Positions 8,306-17,766 are shown, counted from the first letter of the stretch. The stretch is DNA of 64,000 nucleotides from Rhodoferax sp. (GCF_023700745.1 NZ_JAMPYG010000012.1:1-64000), one strand, 5' to 3'. Notes: generated from the letters alone by a model not told the origin. Numbers and translations: made by a program.

Positions 8306-10726
8306 ATGTTTTCAACCCCGACCCTTCCCAGCGCGCCAGATGCGGGCCTGCTGAACAACCTGAACCCCGAGCAGCTGGCGGCTGTCACGCTGCCGGCCGA
8401 GCATGCCCTTATTCTGGCCGGGGCGGGCTCCGGCAAAACCCGCGTGCTCACCACCCGCATTGCCTGGCTGCTGCAAACCGGCCAGGTGTCGCCCGGCGGC
8501 ATCCTGGCGGTCACCTTCACCAACAAGGCGGCCAAGGAGATGATGACGCGCCTTTCCAGCATGTTGCCGCTGAACGTGCGCGGCATGTGGATTGGCACTT
8601 TTCACGGCCTGTGCAACCGGTTTTTGCGCGCCCACTACAAACTGGCCAACCTGCCGCAGAGCTTTCAGATCCTGGACACGCAAGACCAGTTGTCCTCCAT
8701 CAAACGCCTGTACAAGCAGTTTGGCCTGGACGACGAGCGTTTTCCGCCTAAGCAGATGCAGTGGTTCATTGGTGGCTGCAAGGAAGACGGCCTGCGCCCC
8801 AACATGGTCGAGGCGCGGGACGACGAAACGCGCAAAAAGATCGAGATTTACCAGCTCTACGAGGACCAGTGCCAGCGCGAAGGTGTGGTCGATTTTGGCG
8901 AGCTGATGCTGCGCAGTTACGAACTGCTGCGCGACAACGACCCCATTCGCGAGCATTACCAGCGCCGCTTCAGGCACATCCTGATCGACGAGTTTCAGGA
9001 CACCAACAAGCTGCAATACGCCTGGATCAAGATGCTGGCCGGTACCGGTGCCCACAGCACGGTCGAAGGCGCTTTTCAGCCCACGGGTTGTGTCCTGGCC
9101 GTGGGTGACGACGACCAGAGCATTTACGCCTTTCGCGGGGCACGCGTGGGCAACATGGCCGACTTCGTGCGTGAGTTTGGCGTGCGGCACCAGATCAAGC
9201 TCGAAGAAAACTACCGTAGTGGCAGCAACATTCTGGACGCTGCCAATGCGCTGATCAGCCACAACAGCAAGCGCCTGGGAAAAAACCTGCGTACGGCGCA
9301 AGGCCCGGGTGAGCCCGTGCGGGTGTTCGAGGCCCCCAGCGACTTTGCCGAGGCCAGGTGGATGGTCGATGAGATGAAGCAGTTGGTGCGTGAGGGCCAC
9401 GAGCGCAAGGAAATTGCCGTGCTGTACCGCAGCAACGCGCAAAGCCGGGTCATCGAGACCGCGCTGTTCAATGCCGGCATGCCGTACAAGGTCTATGGCG
9501 GCTTGCGCTTTTTTGAGCGCGCCGAGATCAAGAACGCGCTGGCCTACCTGCGCCTGCTGGAGAACCCGCGCGACGACACCAGTTTTCTGCGTGCCGTCAA
9601 CTTTCCGCCGCGCGGCATCGGCATGCGCAGCTTGGAGCAGTTGCAGGATGTGGCACGTGCCAGCGGTTGCTCGCTCAGCGACGCGGTCAGCGGCCTGAGC
9701 GGCAAGGCGGGCACCAACATTGGCGCCTTTCTTGCGGGCATTGACGTGCTGCGCGAGCAGACCCAGGGCCTGAGCCTGCGCGAAACCATCGAGCTCACGC
9801 TTGACCACAGCGGCCTGATTGACCACTACAAGGCTGACCGCGAGGGCGCCGACCGGGTGGAGAATCTGGAAGAGCTGGTGAACGCCGCCGAGAGCTTTGT
9901 CTCGATCGAGGGTTTTGGCCGCGACGCCGTGGCGCTGCCGGTGGATGAACTGGGCCAGCCGCTGACCCAGTCACCCGCGTCCCAGGGTTTGGACTTGAAC
10001 CAGCCGCTGCTGGACATCCCCGCGCCCGACGCAGAAACCGGCGAAACCCTGTCGCCGCTGGCGGCCTTTTTGACGCACGCCGCGCTGGAAGCCGGTGACA
10101 ACCAGGCACAGGCCGGCCAGGATGCCATCCAGCTCATGACGGTGCACGCCAGCAAGGGCCTGGAGTTTGATTGCGTGTTCATTACCGGCATCGAAGAAGG
10201 CCTGTTTCCGCACGAAAACGCCATGAACGACCGCGATGGTCTGGAGGAAGAGCGCCGCCTGATGTACGTGGCCATCACCCGTGCCCGCAAGCGCCTGGTC
10301 CTGAGCCATTCGCAGACCCGCATGCTGCACGGTCAGACACGCTACAACCTGCGCAGCCGCTTTTTTGAAGAGTTGCCCGAAGAAGCGCTGAAATGGATCA
10401 CGCCCAAGCACCCCGGTTTTGGCAATTCCGAGAGTTTTTCCGAGGCCCTGTATTCAGGCCATGCCAACGCCTACGGCAAGCGTCCGGCAGGGCAGTTTGG
10501 CACCGATTACGCGCGCTTTGCAGCGCCCGCGCCCGTGGCGCAGCCCAAGGTCGAGGCCCAGAACAGCTTGCGCACCGGGCAAAAGGTGTTTCACGCCAAG
10601 TTTGGCGAAGGCACGGTCTTGTTGCTGGAAGGCAAGGGCGACGATGCGCGCGCGCAAATCAATTTTCCGCGCCATGGCGTCAAGTGGCTGGCGCTGTCGG
10701 TGGCCAAGCTCACGCCCGTGCCCTGA
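8306..10726 (+). CDS. uvrD: ATP-dependent DNA helicase UvrD/PcrA
   Basis: Superfamily 1A 3'-5' helicase of 806 residues acting in nucleotide excision and mismatch repair. Motifs appear in order: GAGSGKTR (Walker A, near 40), TFTNKAAKEM (Ia), IDEFQDTN (II), GDDDQSIYAFRGA (III), LEENYRS (IV), TVHASKGLEF (V) and YVAITRARKRL (VI). The C-terminal GTVLLLEGKGDDARAQINF region is the Tudor-like RNA-polymerase-binding domain of UvrD/PcrA. No SD precedes the ATG; TACAAT ends 6 bases upstream, suggesting a leaderless transcript. It is divergent from guaC. Confidence 0.96.
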   Translation: MFSTPTLPSAPDAGLLNNLNPEQLAAVTLPAEHALILAGAGSGKTRVLTTRIAWLLQTGQVSPGGILAVTFTNKAAKEMMTRLSSMLPLNVRGMWIGTFHGLCNRFLRAHYKLANLPQSFQILDTQDQLSSIKRLYKQFGLDDERFPPKQMQWFIGGCKEDGLRPNMVEARDDETRKKIEIYQLYEDQCQREGVVDFGELMLRSYELLRDNDPIREHYQRRFRHILIDEFQDTNKLQYAWIKMLAGTGAHSTVEGAFQPTGCVLAVGDDDQSIYAFRGARVGNMADFVREFGVRHQIKLEENYRSGSNILDAANALISHNSKRLGKNLRTAQGPGEPVRVFEAPSDFAEARWMVDEMKQLVREGHERKEIAVLYRSNAQSRVIETALFNAGMPYKVYGGLRFFERAEIKNALAYLRLLENPRDDTSFLRAVNFPPRGIGMRSLEQLQDVARASGCSLSDAVSGLSGKAGTNIGAFLAGIDVLREQTQGLSLRETIELTLDHSGLIDHYKADREGADRVENLEELVNAAESFVSIEGFGRDAVALPVDELGQPLTQSPASQGLDLNQPLLDIPAPDAETGETLSPLAAFLTHAALEAGDNQAQAGQDAIQLMTVHASKGLEFDCVFITGIEEGLFPHENAMNDRDGLEEERRLMYVAITRARKRLVLSHSQTRMLHGQTRYNLRSRFFEELPEEALKWITPKHPGFGNSESFSEALYSGHANAYGKRPAGQFGTDYARFAAPAPVAQPKVEAQNSLRTGQKVFHAKFGEGTVLLLEGKGDDARAQINFPRHGVKWLALSVAKLTPVP

Positions 10727-10747
10727 GCTTGGCCGGGTGTCACCGGA

Positions 10748-10776
10748 TTGACATCAATTTGCCATGAAGGTGTCAT
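10748..10776 (+). promoter_or_regulatory. Candidate sigma-70 promoter of olsB
   Basis: TTGACA, a 17-base spacer and TGTCAT give a perfect -35 and a 4/6 -10. The predicted start near 10783 leaves a leader of about 35 bases with AAAGGAG before olsB. Confidence 0.5.
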
Positions 10777-10818
10777 CCTGCCTTGCCATCATCATGTTGT
10801 TCAACAAAGGAGTACAAC

Positions 10819-11664
10819 ATGAGAGATCTCCCCACCCCAACGTTTGCCTTGTCTCCGGTCTCGATGCCCAGGGGGTCACTTCATCGATCTGATGCAGGCG
10901 AACTGGCTGCGTCGCTTGCGGCTCCCAAAGCCGAGCGCGCTCCCTTGCAAGTGTCCTGGGCCCGCCATGCTGACGAAGTCCGTCAGGCCCAACGCCTGAG
11001 GTACCAGGTTTTTGCCGACGAGATGGGCGCCCGCCTGAACACGCCGGTGCCGGGGCACGACATTGACCTGTTTGACAATTATTGCGAGCACCTGTTGGTG
11101 CGCGACGCCGCCAGCCAGGACGTGGTGGGTACCTACCGTGTGCTGACCCCCGCCCAAGCTAGGCGCGTCGGCAGCACCTACAGCGACACCGAATTTGATC
11201 TGGTGCGACTGCGCGGTTTGCGCGAGCGCATGGTGGAATTGGGTCGAAGTTGTGTCCACCCGGAGCATCGCCATGGCGGTGTCATCATGGCGCTGTGGGG
11301 CGCTCTGGCGGAATTCATGGTGCGCAACCAGCTTGACACCATGATTGGCTGTGCCAGCATTCCCATGTTGCACAACGGCATGGTCAGTGGCGACGTGGCT
11401 GCCAGCATCTGGCAGCAACTCAAAAGCACCCATCTGGCGCCGATCGAACTCCATGTGCGGCCACGCCTGCCGCTGCCCGTAGAACAGCTGGACAGCAGTC
11501 TGGCGGTTGAGCCACCGGCACTGATCAAGGGCTATTTGCGCCTGGGCGCCAAAGTACTGGGTGCGCCCGCTTGGGACCCGGACTTCAATACGGCAGATCT
11601 GCCCATGTTGATGCGCATCGGCGACCTGCCGGCACGTTACCGCAAACACTTCCTGGGCGCTTGA
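10819..11664 (+). CDS. olsB: L-ornithine N-alpha-acyltransferase (ornithine lipid synthesis)
   Basis: OlsB transfers a 3-hydroxyacyl group from ACP to the alpha-amine of ornithine, giving lyso-ornithine lipid. The 281-residue protein has the GNAT-related fold of this family: VRQAQRLRYQVFADEMGA (near 55), FDNYCEHLLVRD (near 85), VVGTYRVL and ELGRSCVHPEHR (near 145), then IGCASIPMLHNGM. AAAGGAG lies 7 bases before ATG 10819, which fixes this start over the tracked one. Its product is the substrate of the convergent olsA product, 12 bases beyond the stop codon. Confidence 0.9.
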   Translation: MRDLPTPTFALSPVSMPRGSLHRSDAGELAASLAAPKAERAPLQVSWARHADEVRQAQRLRYQVFADEMGARLNTPVPGHDIDLFDNYCEHLLVRDAASQDVVGTYRVLTPAQARRVGSTYSDTEFDLVRLRGLRERMVELGRSCVHPEHRHGGVIMALWGALAEFMVRNQLDTMIGCASIPMLHNGMVSGDVAASIWQQLKSTHLAPIELHVRPRLPLPVEQLDSSLAVEPPALIKGYLRLGAKVLGAPAWDPDFNTADLPMLMRIGDLPARYRKHFLGA

Positions 11665-11676
11665 TCTTCAGCTGGG

Positions 11677-12423
11677 TCAGGCCTTCAACATGCCTGCAAC
11701 TTCGGCGTGTGCATCGGCTGCCCAGTCCTGCCGGTTGCGACCACCGGCGTGTTGCGCTGATCCGAAACTCAACACCACGCGTTGCTGTGGTGCCGTGAGT
11801 GTGCGCCACAGTGAGCCCAAAAAAGTGTCATCGTCAATGTAGCAGGCTGCCTGGCTGTGCCGGCCGCTGGCTGTTTCCTCGAACCGCACTGCCACGGTCT
11901 GCACCGGGGCGTTGGCCGAGATCGCGGCCTGAAACAGATTGGCATGAAACGGCAACACCTGCAGGCCGTTGCTGGTGGTGCCCTCGGGAAAGATGGCCAG
12001 AACCATGCCGCTGTCAGCGTGCAGCTTTTCGGCCATCTGATGCACCACGCGCAGGGCATCTCGCCTGGAACTCCGGGTGATGAACAGGGTGCCTGCCGCC
12101 CGGGTGAGGGTGCCCACCACGGGCCACTGGCCAATCTCTGACTTGGACACAAAGCGACACGGGCATGAAGCCAGCAACACCACAATGTCCAGCCAGGACA
12201 CGTGGTTGGCGACCAGCAGCAGTGGGCCATTGCCGGGCGGATTGCCATTCACTTTCAAGTCGATGCCGAGCAACGCCAGCGAAGACCGGGCCCAAGCCTG
12301 GATGCGTTTTGCTTTTTGATGGTCCTGCCATCTGGGGAAATGGCGGTTGACGACCCAGAGTCCGTGGATCAGATGCAGCCCTACGCGCGCCAGCTTGAAA
12401 AAAGCAGAGAAATGTCTCGTCAT
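11677..12423 (-). CDS. olsA: Lyso-ornithine lipid O-acyltransferase (PlsC family)
   Basis: PlsC-type acyltransferase of 248 residues, membrane-associated through its N-terminal segment. Motif I is NHVSWLD (near 74), motif II region CRFVSKSEIG, motif III FPEGTTS (near 148) and a final ISANAPVQTVAV segment. By family it could be a 1-acylglycerol-3-phosphate acyltransferase. Facing olsB tail to tail argues for OlsA, which O-acylates lyso-ornithine lipid. In many relatives olsB and olsA sit in one operon; here they converge, so they are transcribed separately. Confidence 0.82.
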   Translation of the reverse strand: MTRHFSAFFKLARVGLHLIHGLWVVNRHFPRWQDHQKAKRIQAWARSSLALLGIDLKVNGNPPGNGPLLLVANHVSWLDIVVLLASCPCRFVSKSEIGQWPVVGTLTRAAGTLFITRSSRRDALRVVHQMAEKLHADSGMVLAIFPEGTTSNGLQVLPFHANLFQAAISANAPVQTVAVRFEETASGRHSQAACYIDDDTFLGSLWRTLTAPQQRVVLSFGSAQHAGGRNRQDWAADAHAEVAGMLKA

Positions 12424-12467
12424 AAAAAATCATGCCCGCTTGCGCCTGGCATAACATCAGTATCCAG

Positions 12468-13259
12468 TCATGTGGCTGCTTGTTCCTGACCGGGTGGCTC
12501 CAGCTCGAAACTGTCCCGGTAGGTAAAGTAAAGCGAGGTGAAAAACATCGCCGCCAGCAGCATCAGTGCAGGAAACAGGATCATGCTGGACAGGCCAGGG
12601 TTGTCCAAGACGTTGCCCAGGGTGCCGATGGCCAGCACGGCGACCAGGATGGTTCCCATCCAGGACAGGCCAAACACCGTAAAGGCCCAGAAGTTGCGAA
12701 AACATGCCACGATACTGAAAAACATGCTTTTCAGCGGTGGCAAGTCATGCCAGAACACCAGCGCCGGGGCATGCCAGAACATCAGGGACAGCGGCAAGTG
12801 CAGGCCAATAAAAACCCACATGGCCGTTTGAAAATCGGGTGACTGCAGCAGTTCGGTGGTCGGTGCGCTGCCGCCCAGGTACAGCCGGGCAAAACCGCCT
12901 CCGTCCACCAGGTACGAGACGCCCATGGCCAGCATGAAACCCGCGGCGTACAGGCCTCCCAGCGTCAGCATGGCGCGCACTTTGGCGGGCCCGGCGCGCA
13001 AAGCGGTGAACAAAATGAGCGGCATCGGAAATTTGCCTTGGGTTGCTTCTTGCGTGGCTGCCATCAGGCCGAGCGTGGCAGCAGGAAGCAGCGTCATGGC
13101 CAGTGGCAAACCCACGATCGGCAACATGGTGGCCACCGACATGACCGCCATGAAGATGAAGAACAGCCCGGCCAGTGCCAACGGTTGTTTGAAGAAAGTT
13201 TGCATGCCCTGCTTGACCCAGTAGGCGCCGGTGCGGGCAGGAACGAGTTTGAGTTTCAT
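12468..13259 (-). CDS. BPSS1780 family integral membrane protein
   Basis: Polytopic inner-membrane protein of 263 residues with about six hydrophobic segments (roughly 28-48, 50-70, 95-118, 145-165, 190-210 and 220-245). The opening TGAYWVKQGMQTFFKQPLAL is the family hallmark. Biochemical function is unknown. Its ATG overlaps the thrB stop by 4 bases, so it is translationally coupled behind thrB. Confidence 0.82.
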   Translation of the reverse strand: MKLKLVPARTGAYWVKQGMQTFFKQPLALAGLFFIFMAVMSVATMLPIVGLPLAMTLLPAATLGLMAATQEATQGKFPMPLILFTALRAGPAKVRAMLTLGGLYAAGFMLAMGVSYLVDGGGFARLYLGGSAPTTELLQSPDFQTAMWVFIGLHLPLSLMFWHAPALVFWHDLPPLKSMFFSIVACFRNFWAFTVFGLSWMGTILVAVLAIGTLGNVLDNPGLSSMILFPALMLLAAMFFTSLYFTYRDSFELEPPGQEQAAT

Positions 13260-14251
13260 GCGAACGCCTCAAGGCTTGGGTAGTCCCGCACTTGGCGGGC
13301 ACGGTGCCGCAGGATACGTTCAAAATGGCTGGGGTCGTGGGCTTGCAGCATGCTGGCTTGGCGCGGCTGATAAAAATCCCACAGGCGCGACAGCCAGAAG
13401 CGCAAGGCGCCGGCGCGCAGCAGCGCAGGCAGCAGCTCTTTTTCTGCCGCTTGCAAGGGCCGCACGGCGTTGTAAGCGGCCAAAAAATGGTGGGCGTTGG
13501 CTGCGTGGTGCGTGCCGCTTTCCTGGTGAATGCACCAGTCATTCATGCACACGGCCAGGTCAAACAACCAGGCGTCAACGCCGGCAAAATAAAAATCAAA
13601 CACGCCGCTGAGCACGGGTTGACCGGCCACTTGGTCAAACATGGCGTTGTTGCAGAATAGGTCGGCGTGGATCGGGCCGCGTGGCAGGGCCGTGTAGTCT
13701 GGCAGGGTGGCGAGCTGGTTTTGGTAAGCCAGCTCCTGGGTGATCAGGGCGGTCTGGCTGTCGTTCAGGTAGGGCAACACCTCGGGCACGGTGGTGTTCC
13801 ACCAGCTCAGGCCGCGCAGGTTGGGCTGGCTCAGTGCAAAGTCGCGTCCAGCCAGGTGCATGTTGGCCAGCATGGCACCTATCTGGGTGCAGTGCACCGG
13901 GCCGGGGTTGAGCTCGCTGGCGCCATGCAGTTTATCGACCACGGCAGCGGGTTTGCCTTTGACATTCAGGACCAGTTCGCCTTGGACGTTGGCATGTGGT
14001 TCAGGCACCACGATGCCACGCTGTGCCAGGTGCTTCATCAACTGCAAATAGAACGGCAATTGTTCAAACGACAGGCGTTCGAACAGGGTCAGCACGTAGT
14101 CATGGTGCTCGCCGTCTTTTTGTGTGCTGACGAAATAATTGGTGTTTTCAATGCCGCCAGCGGCGCCTTGCATGCTGGTGAGTTCACCCAGGCCAAGTTG
14201 TTGCAATAGTGCACTGGCCTCTGAAAAAGAGACTTCTGTATAGACCGCCAT
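13256..14251 (-). CDS. thrB: Homoserine kinase, APH-fold type
   Basis: Phosphorylates homoserine in threonine biosynthesis. The 331-residue protein belongs to the aminoglycoside-phosphotransferase-like ThrB family found in beta- and gammaproteobacteria. Seen are the N-terminal GGIENTNYFV nucleotide loop (near 32), the catalytic HADLFCNNAMF (near 194, Brenner motif) and the GVFDFYFAGVDAWLFDLAV metal-binding DFD region (near 216). It starts 3 bases after the DUF2782 gene and overlaps the BPSS1780 gene by 4, forming a three-gene operon. Confidence 0.93.
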   Translation of the reverse strand: MAVYTEVSFSEASALLQQLGLGELTSMQGAAGGIENTNYFVSTQKDGEHHDYVLTLFERLSFEQLPFYLQLMKHLAQRGIVVPEPHANVQGELVLNVKGKPAAVVDKLHGASELNPGPVHCTQIGAMLANMHLAGRDFALSQPNLRGLSWWNTTVPEVLPYLNDSQTALITQELAYQNQLATLPDYTALPRGPIHADLFCNNAMFDQVAGQPVLSGVFDFYFAGVDAWLFDLAVCMNDWCIHQESGTHHAANAHHFLAAYNAVRPLQAAEKELLPALLRAGALRFWLSRLWDFYQPRQASMLQAHDPSHFERILRHRARQVRDYPSLEAFA

Positions 14252-14254
14252 GGC

Positions 14255-14545
14255 TCAGAAGTCCAGGACTTTCCAGGTGCGCTCGCCCGTTTTGGGGGCA
14301 ACCTGGTAGGCTGGCATGCCGCCTTTGGGCTGCACCGTGATGCTTTGAGCAGTGCCGCCGACGCGGATCTCGTCAATGCTTGCACCGGCATCCTCGACAT
14401 GGAGGTGCTCAACGCGGGCTTGTACTTTGCCAGAGGCATCACGCTGCACCGTGGCACTGGCGGCAGCGGCTGGGGGAGGGGTGGTTTGGCTCCATGCCAG
14501 GCCAGAGGCCAGCAGGAGGGAAAGAACGGTGTAGGTAAGGCGCAT
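14255..14545 (-). CDS. DUF2782 small exported protein
   Basis: A 96-residue protein with a signal peptide ending near SGLAWSQ (about residue 19) and a short Ala/Pro-rich linker. The compact domain contains RVEHLHVEDAGASIDEIRVGG and PAYQV...WKVLDF, as in DUF2782. The tracked 150-codon ORF overextends; ATG 14545 gives a clean signal peptide. Function is unknown. It heads the thrB operon and is divergent from polA with only 53 bases between the starts. Confidence 0.82.
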   Translation of the reverse strand: MRLTYTVLSLLLASGLAWSQTTPPPAAAASATVQRDASGKVQARVEHLHVEDAGASIDEIRVGGTAQSITVQPKGGMPAYQVAPKTGERTWKVLDF

Positions 14546-14598
14546 GTTTTGATTGTAGATAAAGCTGCCGTGGCGTCTGGTACAGGCAAAATGCCGGC

Positions 14599-17427
14599 AT
14601 GAACAATGCCCCACCCAAAACCCTGCTGCTGGTCGATGGTTCCAGTTACCTGTACCGTGCTTTCCACGCCATGCCCGACCTGCGTGCCGTACCGGGCGAC
14701 CCCGCAAGCAGCCCTACCGGGGCCATTCGCGGCATGATCAACATGCTGCAAAGCCTGCGCAAGGACGTGCCTGCCGAATACGCCGCCTGTGTTTTTGACG
14801 CCAAAGGCCCCACTTTCCGTGATGATTTGTACCCGCAGTACAAGGCCCACCGTTCGCCCATGCCCGACGACCTGCGGGCCCAGATCGAGCCGATCCACGA
14901 GGTGGTGCGGCTGATGGGCTGGAAGGTGCTGGACGTGCCCGGTGTCGAGGCCGACGACGTGATTGGCACCCTGGCTGCCACCGCGGCGGCGCAGGGCATG
15001 CAGGTGATTGTGAGCAGCGGCGACAAGGACCTGGCCCAGTTGGTCAACGAACGCATCACCATCATCGACACCATGAACGGCCGCGTGCGTGACGTGGCCG
15101 GGGTCACCACCGAGTTTGGTGTGCCGCCCAGCCTGATGGTGGACTACCAGACCCTGGTGGGTGACGCCATCGACAACGTGCCTGGCGTGCCCAAGGTGGG
15201 CCCCAAAACGGCCGCCAAGTGGCTGCAGGAATACGGTTCGCTCGATGCCATCGTGGCCCAGGCCGATGCCATTAAGGGTGCGGTGGGAGACAACCTGCGC
15301 AAGACGCTCGACTGGTTGCCCACCGGCCGCAAGCTGCTGACCATCAAGACCGACTGCGACCTGAAAGACTGGTTGCCTGATTTGCCCGACATGGACGACA
15401 TTGCCGTGGGCAGCATGAACACCCCGGCGCTGGCCGGGTTCTATGAAAAATACGGTTTCAAGGGCCTGGCGCGTGCGCTGGGTGCAGGAAATGGGGAGAA
15501 CGGAAATGGGGTCAGAGCCAGCTCCGCTTCGCTGCGTGGATCCGACCCCATTTCCGTAGTTAACAACCGTGAACCCGGTCTTTTCGACGAACTGGACGCC
15601 GCCCCAGCCCCTGCCCGCGTGAGCGAACTGCGCTACGACACCCTCCTCACCTGGGACGCTTTTGACCGCTGGCTGGCCAAAGTGTTGGCTGCCGAACTGG
15701 TGGCGGTGGACACCGAAACCACCTCGCTCGACGAGATGCGCGCCAGCATTGTGGGCATCAGTTTCAGCGTGACACCGGGCGAGGCCGCCTACATTCCACT
15801 GGCCCACAGTTACCCCGATGCACCCGCCCAGCTGCCACGGGATGAAGTGCTGGCCCGGCTCAAGCCCTGGCTGGAGGACGGTAGTCACAAAAAACTCGGC
15901 CAGCACGTCAAGTACGACCGCCATGTGTTTGCCAACCATGGTATCGAGGTGCAAGGCTATGCGCACGACACCATGCTGCAAAGCTACGTGCTCGAAGTCA
16001 CCAAACCGCATGGCCTGGCCAGCCTGGCCGAGCGTCATCTGGGGCGCAGCGGCATCAGTTTTGAAGACCTGTGTGGCAAGGGCGCCAACCAGATCTGTTT
16101 TGACCAGGTCGATGTGGCCAAAGCCGCCGAGTATTCGTGTGAAGACTCTGACATGACGCTCGATGTGCACCGGGTGTTGTGGCCGCTGCTTGAGGCCAAC
16201 GACAAATTGCGTTTCATTTACGAGCTGGAGATCGCCAGCAGCGAGGCCTTGTATCGCATCGAGCGCAACGGCGTGCTGATCGACGCGCCCACGCTGAGCA
16301 GCCAAAGCCACGAACTCGGCAAACGCATCTTGCAGCTGGAGGCTGAGGCGCACGAGCTCGCCGGCCAGCCTTTCAATTTGGGCAGCCCGAAGCAGATTGG
16401 CGAGATTTTTTTCACCAAGCTCGGCCTGCCGGTGGTCAAAAAAACCCCGACGGGTTCACCCAGCACCGACGACGAGGTGCTGCAAAAGCTGGCCGAAGAT
16501 TACCCCCTGCCCGCCAAGATTCTGGAACACCGCAGCCTGTCCAAGCTCAAGGGCACCTACACCGACAAGCTGGCACAACTCGCACTCCCGCGCACCGGGC
16601 GTGTTCACACCCATTACGCGCAGGCGGTGGCGGTGACCGGGCGCCTCAGCAGCAACGACCCCAACCTGCAGAACATCCCGGTGCGCACCCCAGAGGGCCG
16701 GCGCGTGCGCGAAGCCTTCGTGGCGCCGCCCGGCTGCGTCATTGCCAGCGCTGACTACAGCCAGATCGAGTTGCGCATCATGGCCCACATCAGCGGTGAT
16801 GCCGCCCTGCTGCTGGCTTTCCACGACGGCATGGACGTGCACCGCGCCACGGCCGCCGAGATATTTGCCGTGAACACCGCAGAAGTCAGCAGCGAGCAGC
16901 GTCGCTACGCCAAAGTCATCAACTTCGGCCTGATCTACGGCATGAGCGCTTACGGCCTGGCCAAGGCGCTGGGTATCGACAACACAGCCGCCAAAAACTA
17001 CATCGAACGCTACTTTGACCGCTACCCTGGCGTCAAACATTACATGGACCAGACCCGGGCGCTGGCCAAAGCGCAGGGCTATGTTGAGACCGTGTTTGGT
17101 CGGCGCCTGTACCTGCCCGAGATCAACTCGCCCAACGGCCCGCGGCGCAGCGGGGCCGAGCGCGCCGCCATCAACGCGCCCATGCAGGGCACGGCGGCCG
17201 ACCTGATCAAGCTGGCCATGGTCAAGGTGCAGCAGGTGATTGACACCGAGCAGCGCGCCACCAAAATGATCATGCAGGTGCACGACGAACTGGTGTTCGA
17301 GGTGCCCGAGTCAGAAGTGGACTGGGTGCGCCACGAGGTGCCCAAACTCATGGCCGGTGTCGCGCACCTCAAAGTGCCGCTGCTGGCCGAAGTGGGCGTG
17401 GGGCTGAATTGGGACAAGGCGCATTGA
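14599..17427 (+). CDS. polA: DNA polymerase I with an extra repeat-encoded linker
   Basis: Full-length DNA polymerase I of 942 residues. The 5' nuclease covers about 1-295 (LLLVDGSSYLYRAFHA, GVEADDVIGTLA, SSGDKDLAQLV). The 3'-5' exonuclease at about 345-540 keeps its acidic residues (VAVDTETTSLDE, QHVKYDRHVF, YSCEDSDMT). The polymerase domain has SADYSQIELRIMAH (motif A, near 718), RRYAKVINFGLIYGMS (near 768) and MQVHDELVFEVPES (motif C, near 892). Residues about 301-320 are encoded by a palindromic repeat in the linker between the nuclease and exonuclease domains. No SD is seen; CAAAAT ends 6 bases before the ATG. Confidence 0.96.
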   Translation: MNNAPPKTLLLVDGSSYLYRAFHAMPDLRAVPGDPASSPTGAIRGMINMLQSLRKDVPAEYAACVFDAKGPTFRDDLYPQYKAHRSPMPDDLRAQIEPIHEVVRLMGWKVLDVPGVEADDVIGTLAATAAAQGMQVIVSSGDKDLAQLVNERITIIDTMNGRVRDVAGVTTEFGVPPSLMVDYQTLVGDAIDNVPGVPKVGPKTAAKWLQEYGSLDAIVAQADAIKGAVGDNLRKTLDWLPTGRKLLTIKTDCDLKDWLPDLPDMDDIAVGSMNTPALAGFYEKYGFKGLARALGAGNGENGNGVRASSASLRGSDPISVVNNREPGLFDELDAAPAPARVSELRYDTLLTWDAFDRWLAKVLAAELVAVDTETTSLDEMRASIVGISFSVTPGEAAYIPLAHSYPDAPAQLPRDEVLARLKPWLEDGSHKKLGQHVKYDRHVFANHGIEVQGYAHDTMLQSYVLEVTKPHGLASLAERHLGRSGISFEDLCGKGANQICFDQVDVAKAAEYSCEDSDMTLDVHRVLWPLLEANDKLRFIYELEIASSEALYRIERNGVLIDAPTLSSQSHELGKRILQLEAEAHELAGQPFNLGSPKQIGEIFFTKLGLPVVKKTPTGSPSTDDEVLQKLAEDYPLPAKILEHRSLSKLKGTYTDKLAQLALPRTGRVHTHYAQAVAVTGRLSSNDPNLQNIPVRTPEGRRVREAFVAPPGCVIASADYSQIELRIMAHISGDAALLLAFHDGMDVHRATAAEIFAVNTAEVSSEQRRYAKVINFGLIYGMSAYGLAKALGIDNTAAKNYIERYFDRYPGVKHYMDQTRALAKAQGYVETVFGRRLYLPEINSPNGPRRSGAERAAINAPMQGTAADLIKLAMVKVQQVIDTEQRATKMIMQVHDELVFEVPESEVDWVRHEVPKLMAGVAHLKVPLLAEVGVGLNWDKAH
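15500..15557. repeat. Palindromic repeat (GGGTC type) inside polA
   Basis: ACGGAAATGGGGTC and GACCCCATTTCCGT are a perfect 14-base inverted repeat around a 30-base centre that begins AGAGC. The outer arms resemble the GGGTCAGAGC elements at 26237 and 59426. It is read in frame within polA. Confidence 0.8.
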
Positions 17428-17544
17428 GGGTCTGTGCGTTACAGCACAAAGGTGGGGGAGCCGGCGTGTTTTAATAAAAGGCGTGTTGCGCGCTGGGATG
17501 CCGTCGGTGTCACAGCTGGTGTGAAACCTTACAAAGGTGTTGTC

Positions 17545-17766
17545 ATGAACTCAATCAAACTCGTCGGTGTGCTGCTCATCGTTTTGGGCGCCTTGGGGCT
17601 CGCGTATGGCGGCTTCAGCTACACCAAAGACACCACGGCCCTCAAAGTTGGGCCGCTGGAGATGACGGTGCAGGAAAAGAAAACCGTCAACGTGCCCATC
17701 TGGGCTGGCATTGGTGCCATCGTGGTGGGTGGTGTCTTGTTGGTGATGGGCGGCAAAAAAGGCTAA
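17545..17766 (+). CDS. Small two-helix membrane protein
   Basis: A 73-residue protein with two hydrophobic helices (about 4-24 and 47-68). They flank a polar loop that carries LKVGPLEMTVQEKKTVNVP. The glycine-rich second helix ends in a GGKKG tail. The start ATG at 17545 is preferred to the tracked one 37 codons earlier because the upstream part is not protein-like. Similar small proteins are widespread in proteobacteria, but I know no function. Its stop codon overlaps the stop of the convergent oxidoreductase gene. Confidence 0.7.
   Translation: MNSIKLVGVLLIVLGALGLAYGGFSYTKDTTALKVGPLEMTVQEKKTVNVPIWAGIGAIVVGGVLLVMGGKKG

Noticed and set aside
8312-9826. 504-codon minus-strand ORF within uvrD
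   Set aside because: Antisense shadow of helicase motifs; no recognisable protein features.
14089-16353. 754-codon minus-strand ORF antisense to polA and thrB region
   Set aside because: It is the GC-rich antisense shadow of well-supported genes, with His/Gln/Gly-rich composition and no domain.
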